Assembly (NCBI RefSeq): GCF_042242105.1
Contig: NC_092025.1
Span: forward strand, 19,361,156 to 19,425,155
Source of the DNA: Pempheris klunzingeri
Lineage: Eukaryota > Chordata > Actinopteri > Acropomatiformes > Pempheridae
DNA: 64,000 nt
Direction: 5' to 3'
Shown: positions 27,001 through 36,526 of the stretch, piece by piece
Position numbering within the stretch: the stretch's first letter is position 1
How the letters are laid out: each line of letters begins with the position of its first letter
Program-made: the position numbers and the translations under genes
Notes under the pieces: model-generated
What the model was told of the DNA's origin: nothing
Databases searched by the model: none
Seen by the model: the letters and a program-made list of their open reading frames with translations, nothing else

Positions 27001-29281
27001 CTCTGTCAGAACTGTGATGACCTGGCTGTGCAAACTGCAAAAACAGGCAGCATCCAGGAGAGAAGAAAAAAGCACACATGGCTGTGAGGCATGACACCAC
27101 GTTGCCTTGATACAGAGCAGAGGAGGAAGCTGTCTTCATGCACATCGCCATGAATCAGCACACATAATCACTTAATGTGGATCTGACTCTGACAATCAGC
27201 CCACAAGGACAGAACAGCCCTGTGTGCACTTCTGAAAAACACAGAAGCTGCTCATTTAAACCCAGATCAGTGTCTGATCAAACAGAAGCCATGATGACTC
27301 TCACCAGCCTGTTAGCTAGCATGCTAATGCAGCTAGCTGGGTGGACGAGCAGACAGGGGCAGGGTTTGTGCTGACAACAAACACGTGAAGTGACAACCGG
27401 GTTATCAACCACGGAACAACCTACCCTCCATCACATGGGGCAACCTCAAATTATATCAGGTCTCTGAGTTTACACCGGTTCGACGCGGCTAGCCAGCGAG
27501 CTAGTTAGCTCACTAGCTAGCACCCATGCCTTTCTCTCGGGAAACACGTGGAGTGAACACGTGATGTCTCATAACAAACCTGCTCATTTTTTAGACTTTA
27601 AACGAGCAGATGTATCGTGTTGGACCGCGTCTCTGTGTAGAGAGACGATCTTAAAGAGACTAAAAGCTGACGTGTTTGACTAAAGCTCAAAGCTGAAACG
27701 GTTAGCAGCAGCAGCCTGGAAGCTAAGCTAACATCTGAGTGGGGAGGGCTTGGCGACGCGCTAGGCCAAAAAGAGAGTCAGTGTGCTATTGTTAGCAGGG
27801 CACAGCAGCCACACAGCCATCCAGGCTAGCGGCTTTTCATCCGATTGATGCAACGAGAGACATGGGCGGATGTCACATTAATGTCTGGCGTGGCTGTGCG
27901 CCGAAACCTGCCCCGTAACAAACGCGTAAACAGTAGTAACCACCGGTTTCAACATTTGGCAAGCGCAGACAGGGGAGTGTGTCAGCTAATGTTTGACTGG
28001 CTGGGTGGCAGGGAGTGAGGCGCACAGGGGGGAGGGAGAGCACGGTGATGAAGCAGGCTAAAACATGAGCACATCCGAGTCGCTCCGTCTCCCAACTTGA
28101 GGGCTTCAAAGTCGCTGCAGCGAGCATGCACGATGACACTGCTGAAATCGAGATGCCTCCTCCACCCCACTGCCAAAAATATGCTGGAAACATACACCCA
28201 CTGACACCAAAACTTCATCTACTACAGTGAATGCACTTTGGAGTGACGAAACAGGCGCAGCAACTTTACAAGCATATTGCAGGACAATGCAGCGTGACCA
28301 TTATTGTGCAGAGCGAGCTACCAGCAGGGCTTTTATTTAGTCTATTTAGGGGGACAGAATCCCTCAGCTACACCTTAAACTCTTTAAAGTATGATTAAGG
28401 GGAAGCAGGGACAGAATTTCATCACAAAAATACCAAAAGTCAAGTTAATGTTGCTGAGAGTGTGATTAAAAGGGCTTCAGCACTGACTGGGTCCTATCCT
28501 GGCACATCAAAAGTCAAAAAAACAAGTTTTATAGAAGCTATGAGGCACTGTGGAGTATTTTATCCGCATTTTAGGGTGTGATCCCCTGTGCAATCAGCCA
28601 CCCATGGGTCCACTCTGCCACCAAGAATAGCCTCCACCAGGAGGAGGAGGAGGAGGAGGAGGAGGAGGAGGGGGGGGGCTATCACTCCAAATATAACCAG
28701 CTTGCAGGGAGCAACAAGAGGGCGACCACAGCCACGAGCTTGTTTATGGCCACTCACTTGGCCCTTTTTGGTTCAAATAGATGATACCTGAGCCCCGTGA
28801 CAGCTGCTCCGTCACCTCCTGTGACCACACCTGCACGCACAGACACCGACACAACACTGACAGCAAGTAAATCAATCATGTAGGAGGGTGGGGGGGGGGG
28901 GTACAAACCGTGGTGTGCTTGTCCATTCACGCTGACCACGGTCACCGCATTCATTTTCCTAGTCCACGGGTTCACCTTGGGCGGGGGAGCTTCAGTAAAC
29001 TCCTTTCTGCTTTTAACACCTTCCTCGTTTTGCTTGTCTTCGCTGTCACATCCCCCTTTGCTCGCCTCCTTGGAGGTTTGCCCCTCCGTGCCGGGGGTCC
29101 CTCCCTGCCCGGGGCTGCTGCCGCCGCTGCTGCTCCCCTGGTCGGCGACACCCGTCTGCCGCTTGGCCCCGTCGCCCCGGCCGCCCTCCTCTTCCTCCGG
29201 CTCACCGCGGACCACTTTGCCGTGCTCCTCCGCTTTGGCGAGCGGATTGCCGGGCAGGAGAGTCTCCACCTGAGTGGCCAT
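1..29281 (-). CDS. larp1: La-related protein 1, N-terminal part (5 exons, partial)
   Basis: LARP1 is a cytoplasmic RNA-binding protein that controls translation and stability of TOP mRNAs downstream of mTORC1. The coding join is complement(<1..56, 1618..1801, 10332..10397, 11910..11974, 28909..29281), 744 nt or 248 codons, with phases closing at every junction. Recognition rests on a start like that of vertebrate LARP1 (MATQVETLLPG), the exon-1 motif EAPPPKVNPWT, KVVRAG in exon 2, VGDFGDANSWPTPGEIA in exon 3, SDDSGEEKNGDDD and KKKG in exon 4, and NKQKWVPL in exon 5. These appear in the same order as in human LARP1. The La motif, RRM-like and DM15 regions lie beyond the left edge. The N-terminal segment is predicted to be disordered and charged. 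An oddity is a 12-threonine run in exon 4, which I do not recall in mammals. Identity as larp1 rather than larp1b rests mainly on the N-terminal motif and is fairly sure. Confidence 0.93.
57..1617 (-). other. larp1: larp1 intron 4
   Basis: This 1.56-kb intron lies between exons 4 and 5. It holds only AT-rich sequence and an A-run near 1290-1306. No other gene, repeat family or conserved-looking block was recognised. Confidence 0.85.
1618..1801 (-). CDS. larp1: larp1 coding exon 4 with poly-threonine tract
   Basis: This 184-nt exon has acceptor CCCCTCCAG|GCTCCC and donor AAAAAAG|GTGAAT. It starts APKR, then 12 threonines (residues 173-184) encoded mainly by ACG, then STRKESKEKRES. It continues with the conserved SDDSGEEKNGDDD and GPKKKG. 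The threonine tract comes from a near-pure trinucleotide repeat starting 12 nt inside the acceptor. The exon ends one base into a Gly codon that is completed by exon 5. Confidence 0.92.
4145..4193. repeat. Perfect 23-bp hairpin with 3-nt loop
   Basis: Left arm 4145-4167 starting TTTTCTCTAGTGAGTATAC, loop AAA, right arm 4171-4193 its exact reverse complement. No flanking target duplication was noticed. It lies in larp1 intron 3. Confidence 0.95.
5455..5522 (+). repeat. LINE-like tail (TGACAATAAAGGC type)
   Basis: AATCTCACTGTGCATAATGA then CAATAAAGGCTTTCTATTCC is a known dispersed tail in fish genomes. Only the 3' end is recognisable. Confidence 0.5.
6045..6078. repeat. (CA)n microsatellite
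   Basis: About 17 pure CA units in larp1 intron 3. Confidence 0.98.
6415..6470 (+). repeat. L2-like LINE 3' tail
   Basis: AAATTTCCCCGTTGTGGGAC followed by TATTAAAGGAATATCTCATCTTATCTG matches the usual L2-type 3' end (CCCCTTGTGGGATCAATAAAG, then TATCTTATC). A short fragment only. Confidence 0.55.
10332..10397 (-). CDS. larp1: larp1 coding exon 3
   Basis: This 66-nt, phase-0 exon has acceptor CTGCACAG|GTC and donor ATGCAG|GTAGGA. It reads VGDFGDANSWPTPGEIA then TKDMQ, residues 147-168. This is the most conserved block of the LARP1 N-terminus (human VGDFGDAINWPTPGEIA) and the clearest single identifier of the gene. Confidence 0.95.
10398..11909 (-). other. larp1: larp1 intron 2
   Basis: This 1.5-kb intron lies between exons 2 and 3. 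It is mostly AT-rich. A higher-complexity block at about 10945-11165 contains an octamer-like ATTTGCAT and an adjacent CATTCCAGG and is treated as a finding. Confidence 0.8.
11910..11974 (-). CDS. larp1: larp1 coding exon 2
   Basis: This 65-nt exon has acceptor TTTCCACAG|AG and donor GGAAAG|GTAATG. Joined to the leftover G of exon 1 it reads ESTGPAKVVRAGNPPKARR followed by GGK, residues 125-146. It matches the KVVRA basic segment of LARP1 and is too short to appear as an open reading frame. Confidence 0.9.
13770..14100. repeat. Dispersed repeat with CCCAAAGATATTCA core, copy in larp1 intron 1
   Basis: GGGGCTGAAATAATCAATCA, GTCAGAAAGCTGTGAAAAAT, TTGCTTTGTCTGACCAATAG and AACACCCAAAGACATTCACT match a common teleost dispersed repeat that starts GGCTGCAACTAA and carries AACCCAAAGATATTCAGTTT. 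Confidence 0.6.
17447..17471. repeat. (GT)n microsatellite
   Basis: About 12 pure GT units in larp1 intron 1. Confidence 0.97.
20490..20590. repeat. tRNA-like end of the same kind of repeat
   Basis: GGCTCAGGAGGTAGAGCAGT CGTCTGATAATCTGAAGGTT resembles the tRNA-like end of that repeat. The last part is decayed (GGTTCCCAATTCAA), so it cannot be a working tRNA. Confidence 0.5.
21895..22000. repeat. Same family, internally deleted copy
   Basis: Starts AAGGCTGCAATTGACAACTA and ends TAATCAATTAATCAAGTAAC TGTTTCAGC; the interior is missing. Confidence 0.45.
23705..23890. repeat. Same family, 5' part
   Basis: GGACTGCAACTAACCACTTT then TTGTTTGGTCAATAAAATGT CAAAAAAA matches the family start. Confidence 0.5.
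26905..26935. repeat. Perfect 15-bp palindrome with 1-nt centre
   Basis: AGGTTCAGGGTACAG, G, CTGTACCCTGAACCT. It lies in larp1 intron 1 and shows no homology to the repeats around it. Confidence 0.95.
28639..28678. repeat. (AGG)n tract followed by a G-run
   Basis: About 11 AGG units ending in nine or ten G residues, 230 bp from larp1 exon 1 on the intron side. It could form a G-quadruplex on the plus strand. Confidence 0.95.
28909..29281 (-). CDS. larp1: larp1 coding exon 1 (start codon at 29281)
   Basis: The ATG is at 29281-29279. The exon encodes residues 1-124 plus one base of codon 125: MATQVETLLPGNPLAKAEEHG, a Glu/Gly/Ser-rich low-complexity stretch, then EAPPPKVNPWT near residue 105 and VSVNGQAHH at the end. 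It closes at a GTTTGT donor (CACCACG|GTTTGT). The start was chosen because MATQVE is the known vertebrate LARP1 N-terminus. The open frame on the opposite strand here is a GC-rich shadow. Confidence 0.93.
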
Positions 29282-29650
29282 TTCCCACCACCGTCTTTCT
29301 TCCCCCCTCAGGATTACCAGTCCTCCCCCCGGCCCGAAATCGCCTTCAATTTCAGGGAAATGTGAAGTTGCTCCGCGGGGTCTGCCGCTCCTCTGTCGCT
29401 CCTAGACCAAAAGAGCTTCAGTCTAAGACGCAGAGTGGTCCGCGCTGGATTAAAACATGTAGAAAAAGAAAGAAACGTGTCCGAGGAGGCCTCTCAGGAT
29501 TACAACCTTAACTCCAACACTAGCAGCAATATGGATGATCCCCACCACGCGATACTGGGGTGCGCGCACGTACGCCGTAGAGGGGGAGTAGCCACGTAAA
29601 GCCGGGAGCGCGCTTTTGGGTCAGGTCGAGATGGTGCTTTCAGGTGCTTC
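29282..29650 (-). promoter_or_regulatory. larp1: larp1 5' UTR and CpG-rich promoter region
   Basis: The sequence immediately upstream of the larp1 ATG is much richer in G+C and CpG than the flanks (for example GCGCGCACGTACGCCG near 29560-29575 and GGGAGCGCGC near 29604). It drops to AT-rich repeat DNA after about 29,700. A CpG-island promoter without a clear TATA box is usual for housekeeping genes such as larp1. The transcription start and any 5' UTR intron cannot be placed from sequence alone. Confidence 0.6.
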
Positions 29651-29734
29651 CTCGTCGTAAAATTTCTTAAATGTCCAATTTCGGAAGTCGTAAAGTGCCA
29701 ATTTGTTGAGCGCGTTCAGTAACGAAATGTATTA

Positions 29735-30275
29735 AGGATAGAGTACTTTTTAAAAAAAATAATAATTTGCTAAAGTAAAAGTTGAACTACCACAATATAA
29801 AAATACTCAAGTACATTCAAAACTTCACTCAAGTAAAAGTAAAGTAGTAGTAGTATTAGTAGTATTATCTATTTAACAGTCGTGTAGTTATAACAGAGTA
29901 TCATATCTATAGGTTGATTGCATAATTACATACATACTCATATTTTTTTTCTTGGAAAAAGTAGTAATTTCACACTTTAGAAATACTCTTACACGTAAAA
30001 GTCCTGCATTGAAAATGTTACTGTCAAGTACATTACAGTATTAATTACAGTACAGTATAAGTATTACCATCAAGAATACTGAAAGTACAAAAAATAAAAG
30101 ATTGTAAATCTCCCCCTGCAGACCAGTAATCATTTATTTATTGTTTAGCCTATATCTTGTATTGTTAATCTGAATCTGCAAAGGACAGCTGTCAGACAAA
30201 TACTGTGGAGTAAAAAGTATATTCATCAAAGTATGTTCATCTTTTCCTTTATTTTACTTTTACTCAAGCTACTTG
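29735..30275. repeat. 'ACTCAAGTAAAAGT' dispersed repeat, copy 1
   Basis: Repeated ACTCAAGTAAAAGTAAAG and AGTACATT motifs with CGTAAAAGTCCTGCATTGAA and a terminal TTTTACTTTTACTCAAGC. I know this family from percomorph genomes but cannot name its class. Confidence 0.6.
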
Positions 30276-30359
30276 TTCACATTTTGTAGGTCTGTTTCTA
30301 CTACTAATGTGATATTTTATAATTTCGACAGACATGAACGCTGCACGGACCCCTTCATG

Positions 30360-30367
30360 TGACGTCA
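30360..30367. promoter_or_regulatory. Perfect CRE-like palindrome TGACGTCA
   Basis: A full 8-bp cAMP-response element consensus lies in a locally GC-richer stretch (30340-30480) about 1.1 kb upstream of the larp1 start codon. It could be an upstream element of larp1, but an 8-mer can occur by chance. Confidence 0.3.
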
Positions 30368-30695
30368 GTCTCGTCCTCTGGCCGCGTCCGCAAATCACCG
30401 AAACATCACTGAACATCTGTCCAAAACACGAGGTCTGTACCGTAACCAGCGGCACAAGAAGCCTCCTGGTGATGATGTGACATTAGTTCTTCCCCCACTC
30501 GCGTAATTTATGTTTTTATGTTCGACAAAATCTGTAAACGAAGGAGGGAAAAACGCACCAAAAGCCCCCTTCACTGCTACACACGTGTCCACACAGGGGC
30601 TGCACGTGTGCGCTCACGCTCCCAGTCCACTTTTCCACAGAAATGTAGAAATTTTTTTCTGAACCTTTATTATTTAACCATAACATACGAATGGG

Positions 30696-30696
<1 letters not shown>

Positions 30697-30733
<37 letters not shown>
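30697..30733. repeat. (TG)n microsatellite
   Basis: About 18 pure TG units. Confidence 0.98.
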
Positions 30734-30735
<2 letters not shown>

Positions 30736-30836
30736 ATAGTGACAACCAATGCATGGCTCAACATTAAAGGGCCTTTTTTAGTCTGTGTGGGTCATTATGT
30801 AATAAACATAACAGTTAGACTTAACATGTGCTTATT

Positions 30837-30839
<3 letters not shown>

Positions 30840-30877
<38 letters not shown>
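30840..30877. repeat. (TG)n microsatellite
   Basis: About 19 pure TG units, only 107 bp after the previous tract. Confidence 0.98.
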
Positions 30878-30879
<2 letters not shown>

Positions 30880-30999
30880 AGTATGGGAAATAATGAACAT
30901 GTATTTATATTTTGAAACAAAAGTGACTTCTTCTGTCCTGATGTGGTGACTTCCACCAACTCATGCAGTAATAAAATAATATTTAGATCAGGGGAAGAG

Positions 31000-31495
31000 G
31001 AAGTTTTCAGATCCTTTACTGAAGTAAAAGCAGCGATACCACAGAATAGAAATACAAAGGTATTAGTATCACAATATGCCACAGATACCAAAAGTAAAAA
31101 CACTGATTATGCAAAACTGTCCATTTCAGAATAATTAATTTCAAAAGTAACTCATAGGCTACAGTATTTGCCTGAAGTAGCCTGTAATGTAGCAGAAAAT
31201 AAAAATACTCAAGTAGTAGAGCAGAGTACAGCGCTTTCCTCCACTGCTCAAAAGTGTTAAATACCGTGCACTTGCTTACCGGAACTCATCATTTGTTCAT
31301 CATGTGTTTTTTTTTTTTATTCAAAATCTGCGAAGTCACCGTTAACTAAATGTAGTGTGGTACAATATTTCTCTCTGAAATGTCCTAAAGTAGGTATAAA
31401 GTAGAATAAACTGGAAATAGTCCAGTAAAGTACAACATAATGTTGTGGAGTACCTGAGTAAATTAACTTAGTTACTTTCCACCACTGGATTAGTT
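31000..31495. repeat. 'ACTCAAGTAAAAGT' dispersed repeat, copy 2
   Basis: It begins TTTTCAGATCCTTTACTGAA GTAAAAGC and ends TAGTTACTTTCCACCACTGG, the standard two ends of the family. Inside are CTCAAGTAGTAGAGCAGAG and CCATTTCAGAATAATT. This is the best-preserved copy in the window. Confidence 0.65.
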
Positions 31496-32054
31496 TGAAG
31501 TTTAATGTCGAGTACAGTTTAGCTTCAAACTAGAAAGTGCATGTAGATGCATGAAATAAATGACTAAACGTACAACACAAACTGTTAAAAACAACATATG
31601 ATAGTGGTGTAATAGAAGGTTTTTAACCCATTCATCCATTCGTCATGTGTCCATGTCGCTTGCAAATTGCATGCCTACATGTGTGAACAGAGAGCTACAG
31701 GCGGACAGACGCCCACACTGCTGCTACTCTACTGATGAAACCAGCTTGCTTCTGGAGAAAACATTTTCACTCACAGTTTGTTTCCCCAGGAAGAGAACCA
31801 TATACATTCATTTGATAAATAACTGTGCAGTTTGGCTTTTAAATTGATTACTGAGTTGGTATTTTATTTCAAATCCATTACAGCCTTGAATTCAAGAGAA
31901 ATCGTGTTTGTACATGCACAGTAGCTTCTTACTTGTACTTGCCTGATTGGAGGATTGGCTCCTTCAAGAGGTGGTGCGGCCTCAGGGCGGCTCTTCGTAA
32001 GGGCTGTTAAGAGTTCAGTATGCTTCAAACAAGCTAGTTTGCACAGTTTTAAAA

Positions 32055-32460
32055 CTGGGCCCTATTTTACATATTTTGGGCTCAATATAAAAACAAAGTT
32101 TTAGAATTGGTCCAGTACACCACCTCTGCTGGCAGCCAAGAGCAGACGGCAAATCAGCTGTAATGTAGTCCCTTGGGGGAATTGCACATGATCAAAGTAT
32201 GTCCACTGTAAGTGCTTGGCTTTGCCACTGACAGGCTCAGATTGTTATTTGAAGTGTCCGACAGCATTACAGAAAGGAGTCCACTTTTAGTCTGCGTACT
32301 TTGATCTAGCGCTATTGACCAAAAGGACTAAATTACAGCCAATGTAGCTGGATGTGGGGTATGTAGTGGACCAATTACAAAAGGTTTTGTGCCTGCCAGT
32401 CGTTTTGAACCCAAATATGTAAAAAATAGCCAAAATTTAAAGTGCCAGATGTGATATTCT
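32055..32460. repeat. Probable dispersed teleost repeat
   Basis: CCCTATTTTACATATTTTGG GCTCAATAT, CTGCTGGCAGCCAAGAGCAG ACGGCAA, and TAGTCTGCGTACTTTGATCT AGC are remembered as a repeated fish sequence. Class unknown, boundaries approximate. Confidence 0.4.
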
Positions 32461-33954
32461 TTAAGGCAAAAGTATTATTGCCTGTTCTTGATAGTGTAAA
32501 AAGCCTGCTGTGATGGAGAAGAGTGAGACGTGATGAATCTGGATAGTTTCTCCTTAAGGTTATTCATGGTATTGCACCCAAGTGAACACATGAAAAGTGA
32601 CAGAAATAGTTGTGTAAAGAATGAAAAAAAAGTAAGGAAAAGTTCAACACACTCGTTCAATTGCTGCATGATATGGATGTGATTGTCGGTTATGGTAAAT
32701 ATCAAAAATTGTTATCCATTGCAAAGGTGTGAGTGGACGGGATGAAGCACACTGAGGCCTTTAAATTATTTCCAGGCAGTGTGGACTTCCAGCGACATAG
32801 GATGGGATTCACTTCAGGAGCATAACAAAGGAGAAAGGTCCACACTGTAACAGCTTTAACTAAAAAGAATATATATTTTTAAAGGTAACGTAACATAATA
32901 AAGTTAGGAGTAAAGTCAGTAATCACTAGTGAAGGGTGGGTGCTGGGTCCTATGGAACCATGAATGCTACTCCTAAACCATTGTACCGTAAACCAAGGAC
33001 AAACTACACACAACCAAAAAACCAACCCACAACCAGGCTTAGGGCCTGAATGACACCAGCCCTCCAGGAGAGAGAGAGGGAGAGACAGCCATCTTGGAGA
33101 CACCCATCTTATGAAGGCTCCAAGCAGGTAACAGAAATCCCTCAATGAGGTGGGAGGAGCTGGTCAATGAGGCAGAGCCTGAAGGAGGGGAATCAGAGGC
33201 AAGCTAAAACATGGTCACACAGCCCAGAGCTATCACAGCACCAATAAAAAGCACTCTTCACAACCATATCCCATGTTCTCTATACATGCAATTTCCTCAG
33301 TTGTTTTAGAAATAAAGCCAAAGTGTCATAATTCAGATGACGTGTCTATTAATTTTATTACACTGGCAGCAGCCCTGGAAAAACTAGTATTCTGTTAGTG
33401 TAACTAGATCAACATGCTCCTGAGCCAGATTTGTCCAACACTGTTCAGCTAGGGTATGAAAGGGTATGAACATATTACTGTTCAGGTAAAGAGGAATGTT
33501 ATATATATATCCATATTAAGTTATATTGTATGTTGGTGGGTACGTAATCCTTGGCTGTATTGTAAACAAGGTCTCTCCATCAATGTATTTCTAAGATGAA
33601 ATAAAGATTGAATGAAAAATGAAACAAAAACAACCAGTGTATCACCAAACATCAACACACAAAATAAAGGAAAAGCAGAGCAAAGTGGCGGAGGGGAGGA
33701 AGGGGAGGAATTTGAAATTCACCACACAGCAAAGTGCTGTTCAACTGAATAATACACTACACAAAGTGACACTAAAACAGCAACAGCAAGTAACAAAATG
33801 ATCAGAAATTGTTAAGGGCTGGCTAATCTAACTCCAGATTGTTAACGTTAGTGACATTTAAAAACAGATCAGCATCAACCTGTGATCAGTACTCTGGCAT
33901 TTAAAATTAACCATATTTCAAACCTGTCACTATCCTGACGTATAAAAAATATAG

Positions 33955-34050
33955 ATACATAGATAGATAGAAATACTTTATTGATCCCCGAGAGGAAATT
34001 CCCTGTGTGTGTCCCATGTTAAACAGCACAGGAGCTTCTCTGGAGCTCCT
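33955..34050 (-). repeat. L2-like LINE 3' end, reverse
   Basis: ATAGATAGATAGAAATACTT then TATTGATCCCCGAGAGGAAATT is the reverse complement of an L2-type tail with its short tandem TATC end. Only about 100 bp is recognisable. Confidence 0.55.
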
Positions 34051-35599
34051 TGTGTAATTATGACTAAGGCCTAAAATATGCTGTCCGCCTGTACTGATCA
34101 TGGCATGTATGCAGTTTCTCACTATGTAAATGGTTGCATTATCATGAAGGGAGTGTTGGTTCCCATTCTTCTGTGTTTCAATGACGGGCGTGTCCGAGGC
34201 AGTGGAGGAGAAAACAGCATTTTACAACTCTTCCTCATACCTGTGCTGCTTGGATGGGTGGTGCTGATTCATTAGTCCAATAAGAAGTAAGGCCAACTTT
34301 CAGTCGTGCTGGCACTGCCTATAAGAACATTGTTATTGACTAAATGTGACTGTAAAAGACTCTGACAGTAACAAAACAAACAAAAAAACATGATCAAGTT
34401 ATTCCTACTTTAACTAAGGTACTTTGGCAGCCACTTCAAACAGGGACTCTGGACCTGTGGATCCCTTGGCCTGTTCCCAGTGGGCCCGTTCAGCAATCCA
34501 TCCATGGATAGAGCAGCACATCATCAGCATAGCAATTGAACAAGAAAGGATTGTGAGTAGTTAGTTGTACTGAAGGTGGTGTTGTTTACTGAGAGGAGAA
34601 GAGGATCAAGAACAGATCCTTGAGGTGCTCCTTGTCATGCCATTCTGACTCAGTTTTAGCTCCAGTCTGGTCTGATCGGTCAGCTCCCGCAGACCTGACC
34701 AACCAGCCACCAACTCCCGCATCAGCTGTGCCACCTGCAAAAGGGAAACACATTAGTTGAGCAACATGCTAACATCAAGTTCAAGAGACCGGCCTGCCAA
34801 ATAAATAGCAAAACAACATAAAACTCAACAAAACTATCAGCCTGGTGAAGAGCTGAAGGAGGTCACATGGTCAATAGATCCATGTGTGACGTCACATGCA
34901 CGGACCGAATGCGCTGTGATTTCACACACATTTACTGAAAGGTGGCAGCAAAAGAAGCGAGAGGATGGTCTTTTCTCATAGTTTTAGTTCTAGAGACACA
35001 TTTAAATTGAAAAGACACTAAAAAGTGCATTTTGATTTGATTTTAAGATAAGTATAAAGTATGCAATATTTTAAGTTCTAATGCCTTTATCTGTTAAAAG
35101 ATTGTTACTTTCTTTGCTGTTATTTCATTATTATTCTGTTAAAGTATTTCCCAGTTTTAGAAGTCAGGTTTTGACAGTGAACTGCAGAAAATGGGTTTTG
35201 TCATGGAGTGGTGTCTGAAAAACAAGCAATGACACATCAGTGTCAGACCTGTGGTGACAGAACTTCTAAGCTCTCTCTTTTGTCCCCGTCAGGCTACTCT
35301 CATGTTCGTAAAACCACACCAACACAGCATGCAGCTTAGGAGATGTATACACAAACAGACACACACAGGCACACCGTGGGGCAATTGTCTGTGTCACCTC
35401 AAGGCGATCCCACACTGGGTCAGTTTCCTCACTCAAGGATTAATCCGGCCGTGCTCACAAGCTGCTGCTGTAAAACCACAATGACTCATTTTTCCACTTT
35501 ACCGTTTGTCGGATCAAACAAACAAAACACAGGTTAATTAGTGAGCTTAGAGGTGGATTTTCTTTGCCTTTGGATAGAACCAGGATAGCTGTGTCCCTG

Positions 35600-35835
35600 T
35601 TAGCGATCTTAATGCTGAACTCAACAGCAATCCCTCAGCGAGGTGGTTGAGTGAGTGATTAGAGTGCATGCAGGGTGGGTACAAATGGCCTGAGCAGCAA
35701 GTCCCCACTTCCATTCCCAACTGGCCAGATCAGATGATTACCACAATTCCCCACTCTCTCTCCACAGTCGCTGTCAAATCAAATCATAAAATGGCCAAAA
35801 ATCGTCCCTAAAACTAAACTAAACTAAACTTCCCT
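35600..35835. repeat. Possible dispersed repeat with simple AAACT tail
   Basis: It starts near CCCTCAGCGAGGTGGTTGAG and ends in AAACTAAACTAAACTAAAC. The short tandem tail and the CCACTCTCTCTCCACAGTCG TGTC-like interior suggest a SINE-type element. Weakly supported. Confidence 0.35.
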
Positions 35836-36489
35836 CACTTGCTGCTGGTTTTATTTATTGTTGTGATTTGAGAGTCGTGTCCACCTTCTCATGTAACTCT
35901 CAGCAAGAAAACGAATAAGCATGTTTCTCAAAATGGAACTATTGAACTATTCCCATTAAAGGTTAATGGCAAATGCATTGAACAGATTTCTAAGGTTTCT
36001 CAGCTTGATGTCTAAAACTGAAAAACATAAAAATGATAAATCAGGTTGCAAAAACATAAAGACATGCCGAGAAACTATATTTTGATGAATTCATTAAATC
36101 TGATTACCTACTTTAGACTCCCTTGCGGGAGGCTCCGACGTGAAAAGATGTAATAATAATAATGATAATATAGCATCTCTAAAACCAGAGTTTACAAAGT
36201 GTTTTGACAGACAAAAGCAAAACAGGATACTCAGGGAGTAACATAACAACAGAAAGTCAAACAGTGAAGCCAAACAACAAACAACAAATATAACAAAAAA
36301 GAACCGATAAAAAGATGATAATAGAAAGTAATTAAAAAACAAACGTATGATTTGTATTTGGTTGCATTAAAGCCATTTTATGAGAATGATTTTTAATGGC
36401 AGATCTGTTATTCTTGAGTGATACATAGCCAGCCATGGACAGGACCTAAGTGACCCCTGTTAAGACCTGCTCTTAAACAGACGTGAATG

Positions 36490-36491
<2 letters not shown>

Positions 36492-36525
<34 letters not shown>
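36492..36525. repeat. (TG)n microsatellite
   Basis: About 17 TG units, followed by a CT-rich tract at 36600-36676. Confidence 0.97.

Positions 36526-36526
<1 letters not shown>

Larger units (their letters stand above)
11975..28908 (-). other. larp1: larp1 intron 1 (16.9 kb)
   Basis: This is the large first intron of larp1. It holds at least three decayed copies of one dispersed repeat family (13770-14100, 21895-22000, 23705-23890), a tRNA-like repeat fragment (about 20490-20590), a (GT)n tract (17447-17471), a (GGA)n tract (28639-28678) and a 15-bp-arm palindrome (26905-26935). A GC-richer stretch with repeated GCTAGC lies at 27290-27900. No exon of another gene could be supported. Confidence 0.75.

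Noticed and set aside
28910..29365. 151-codon plus-strand ORF
   Set aside because: It is the GC-rich antisense shadow of larp1 exon 1, which has a clear homologue and a matching donor.
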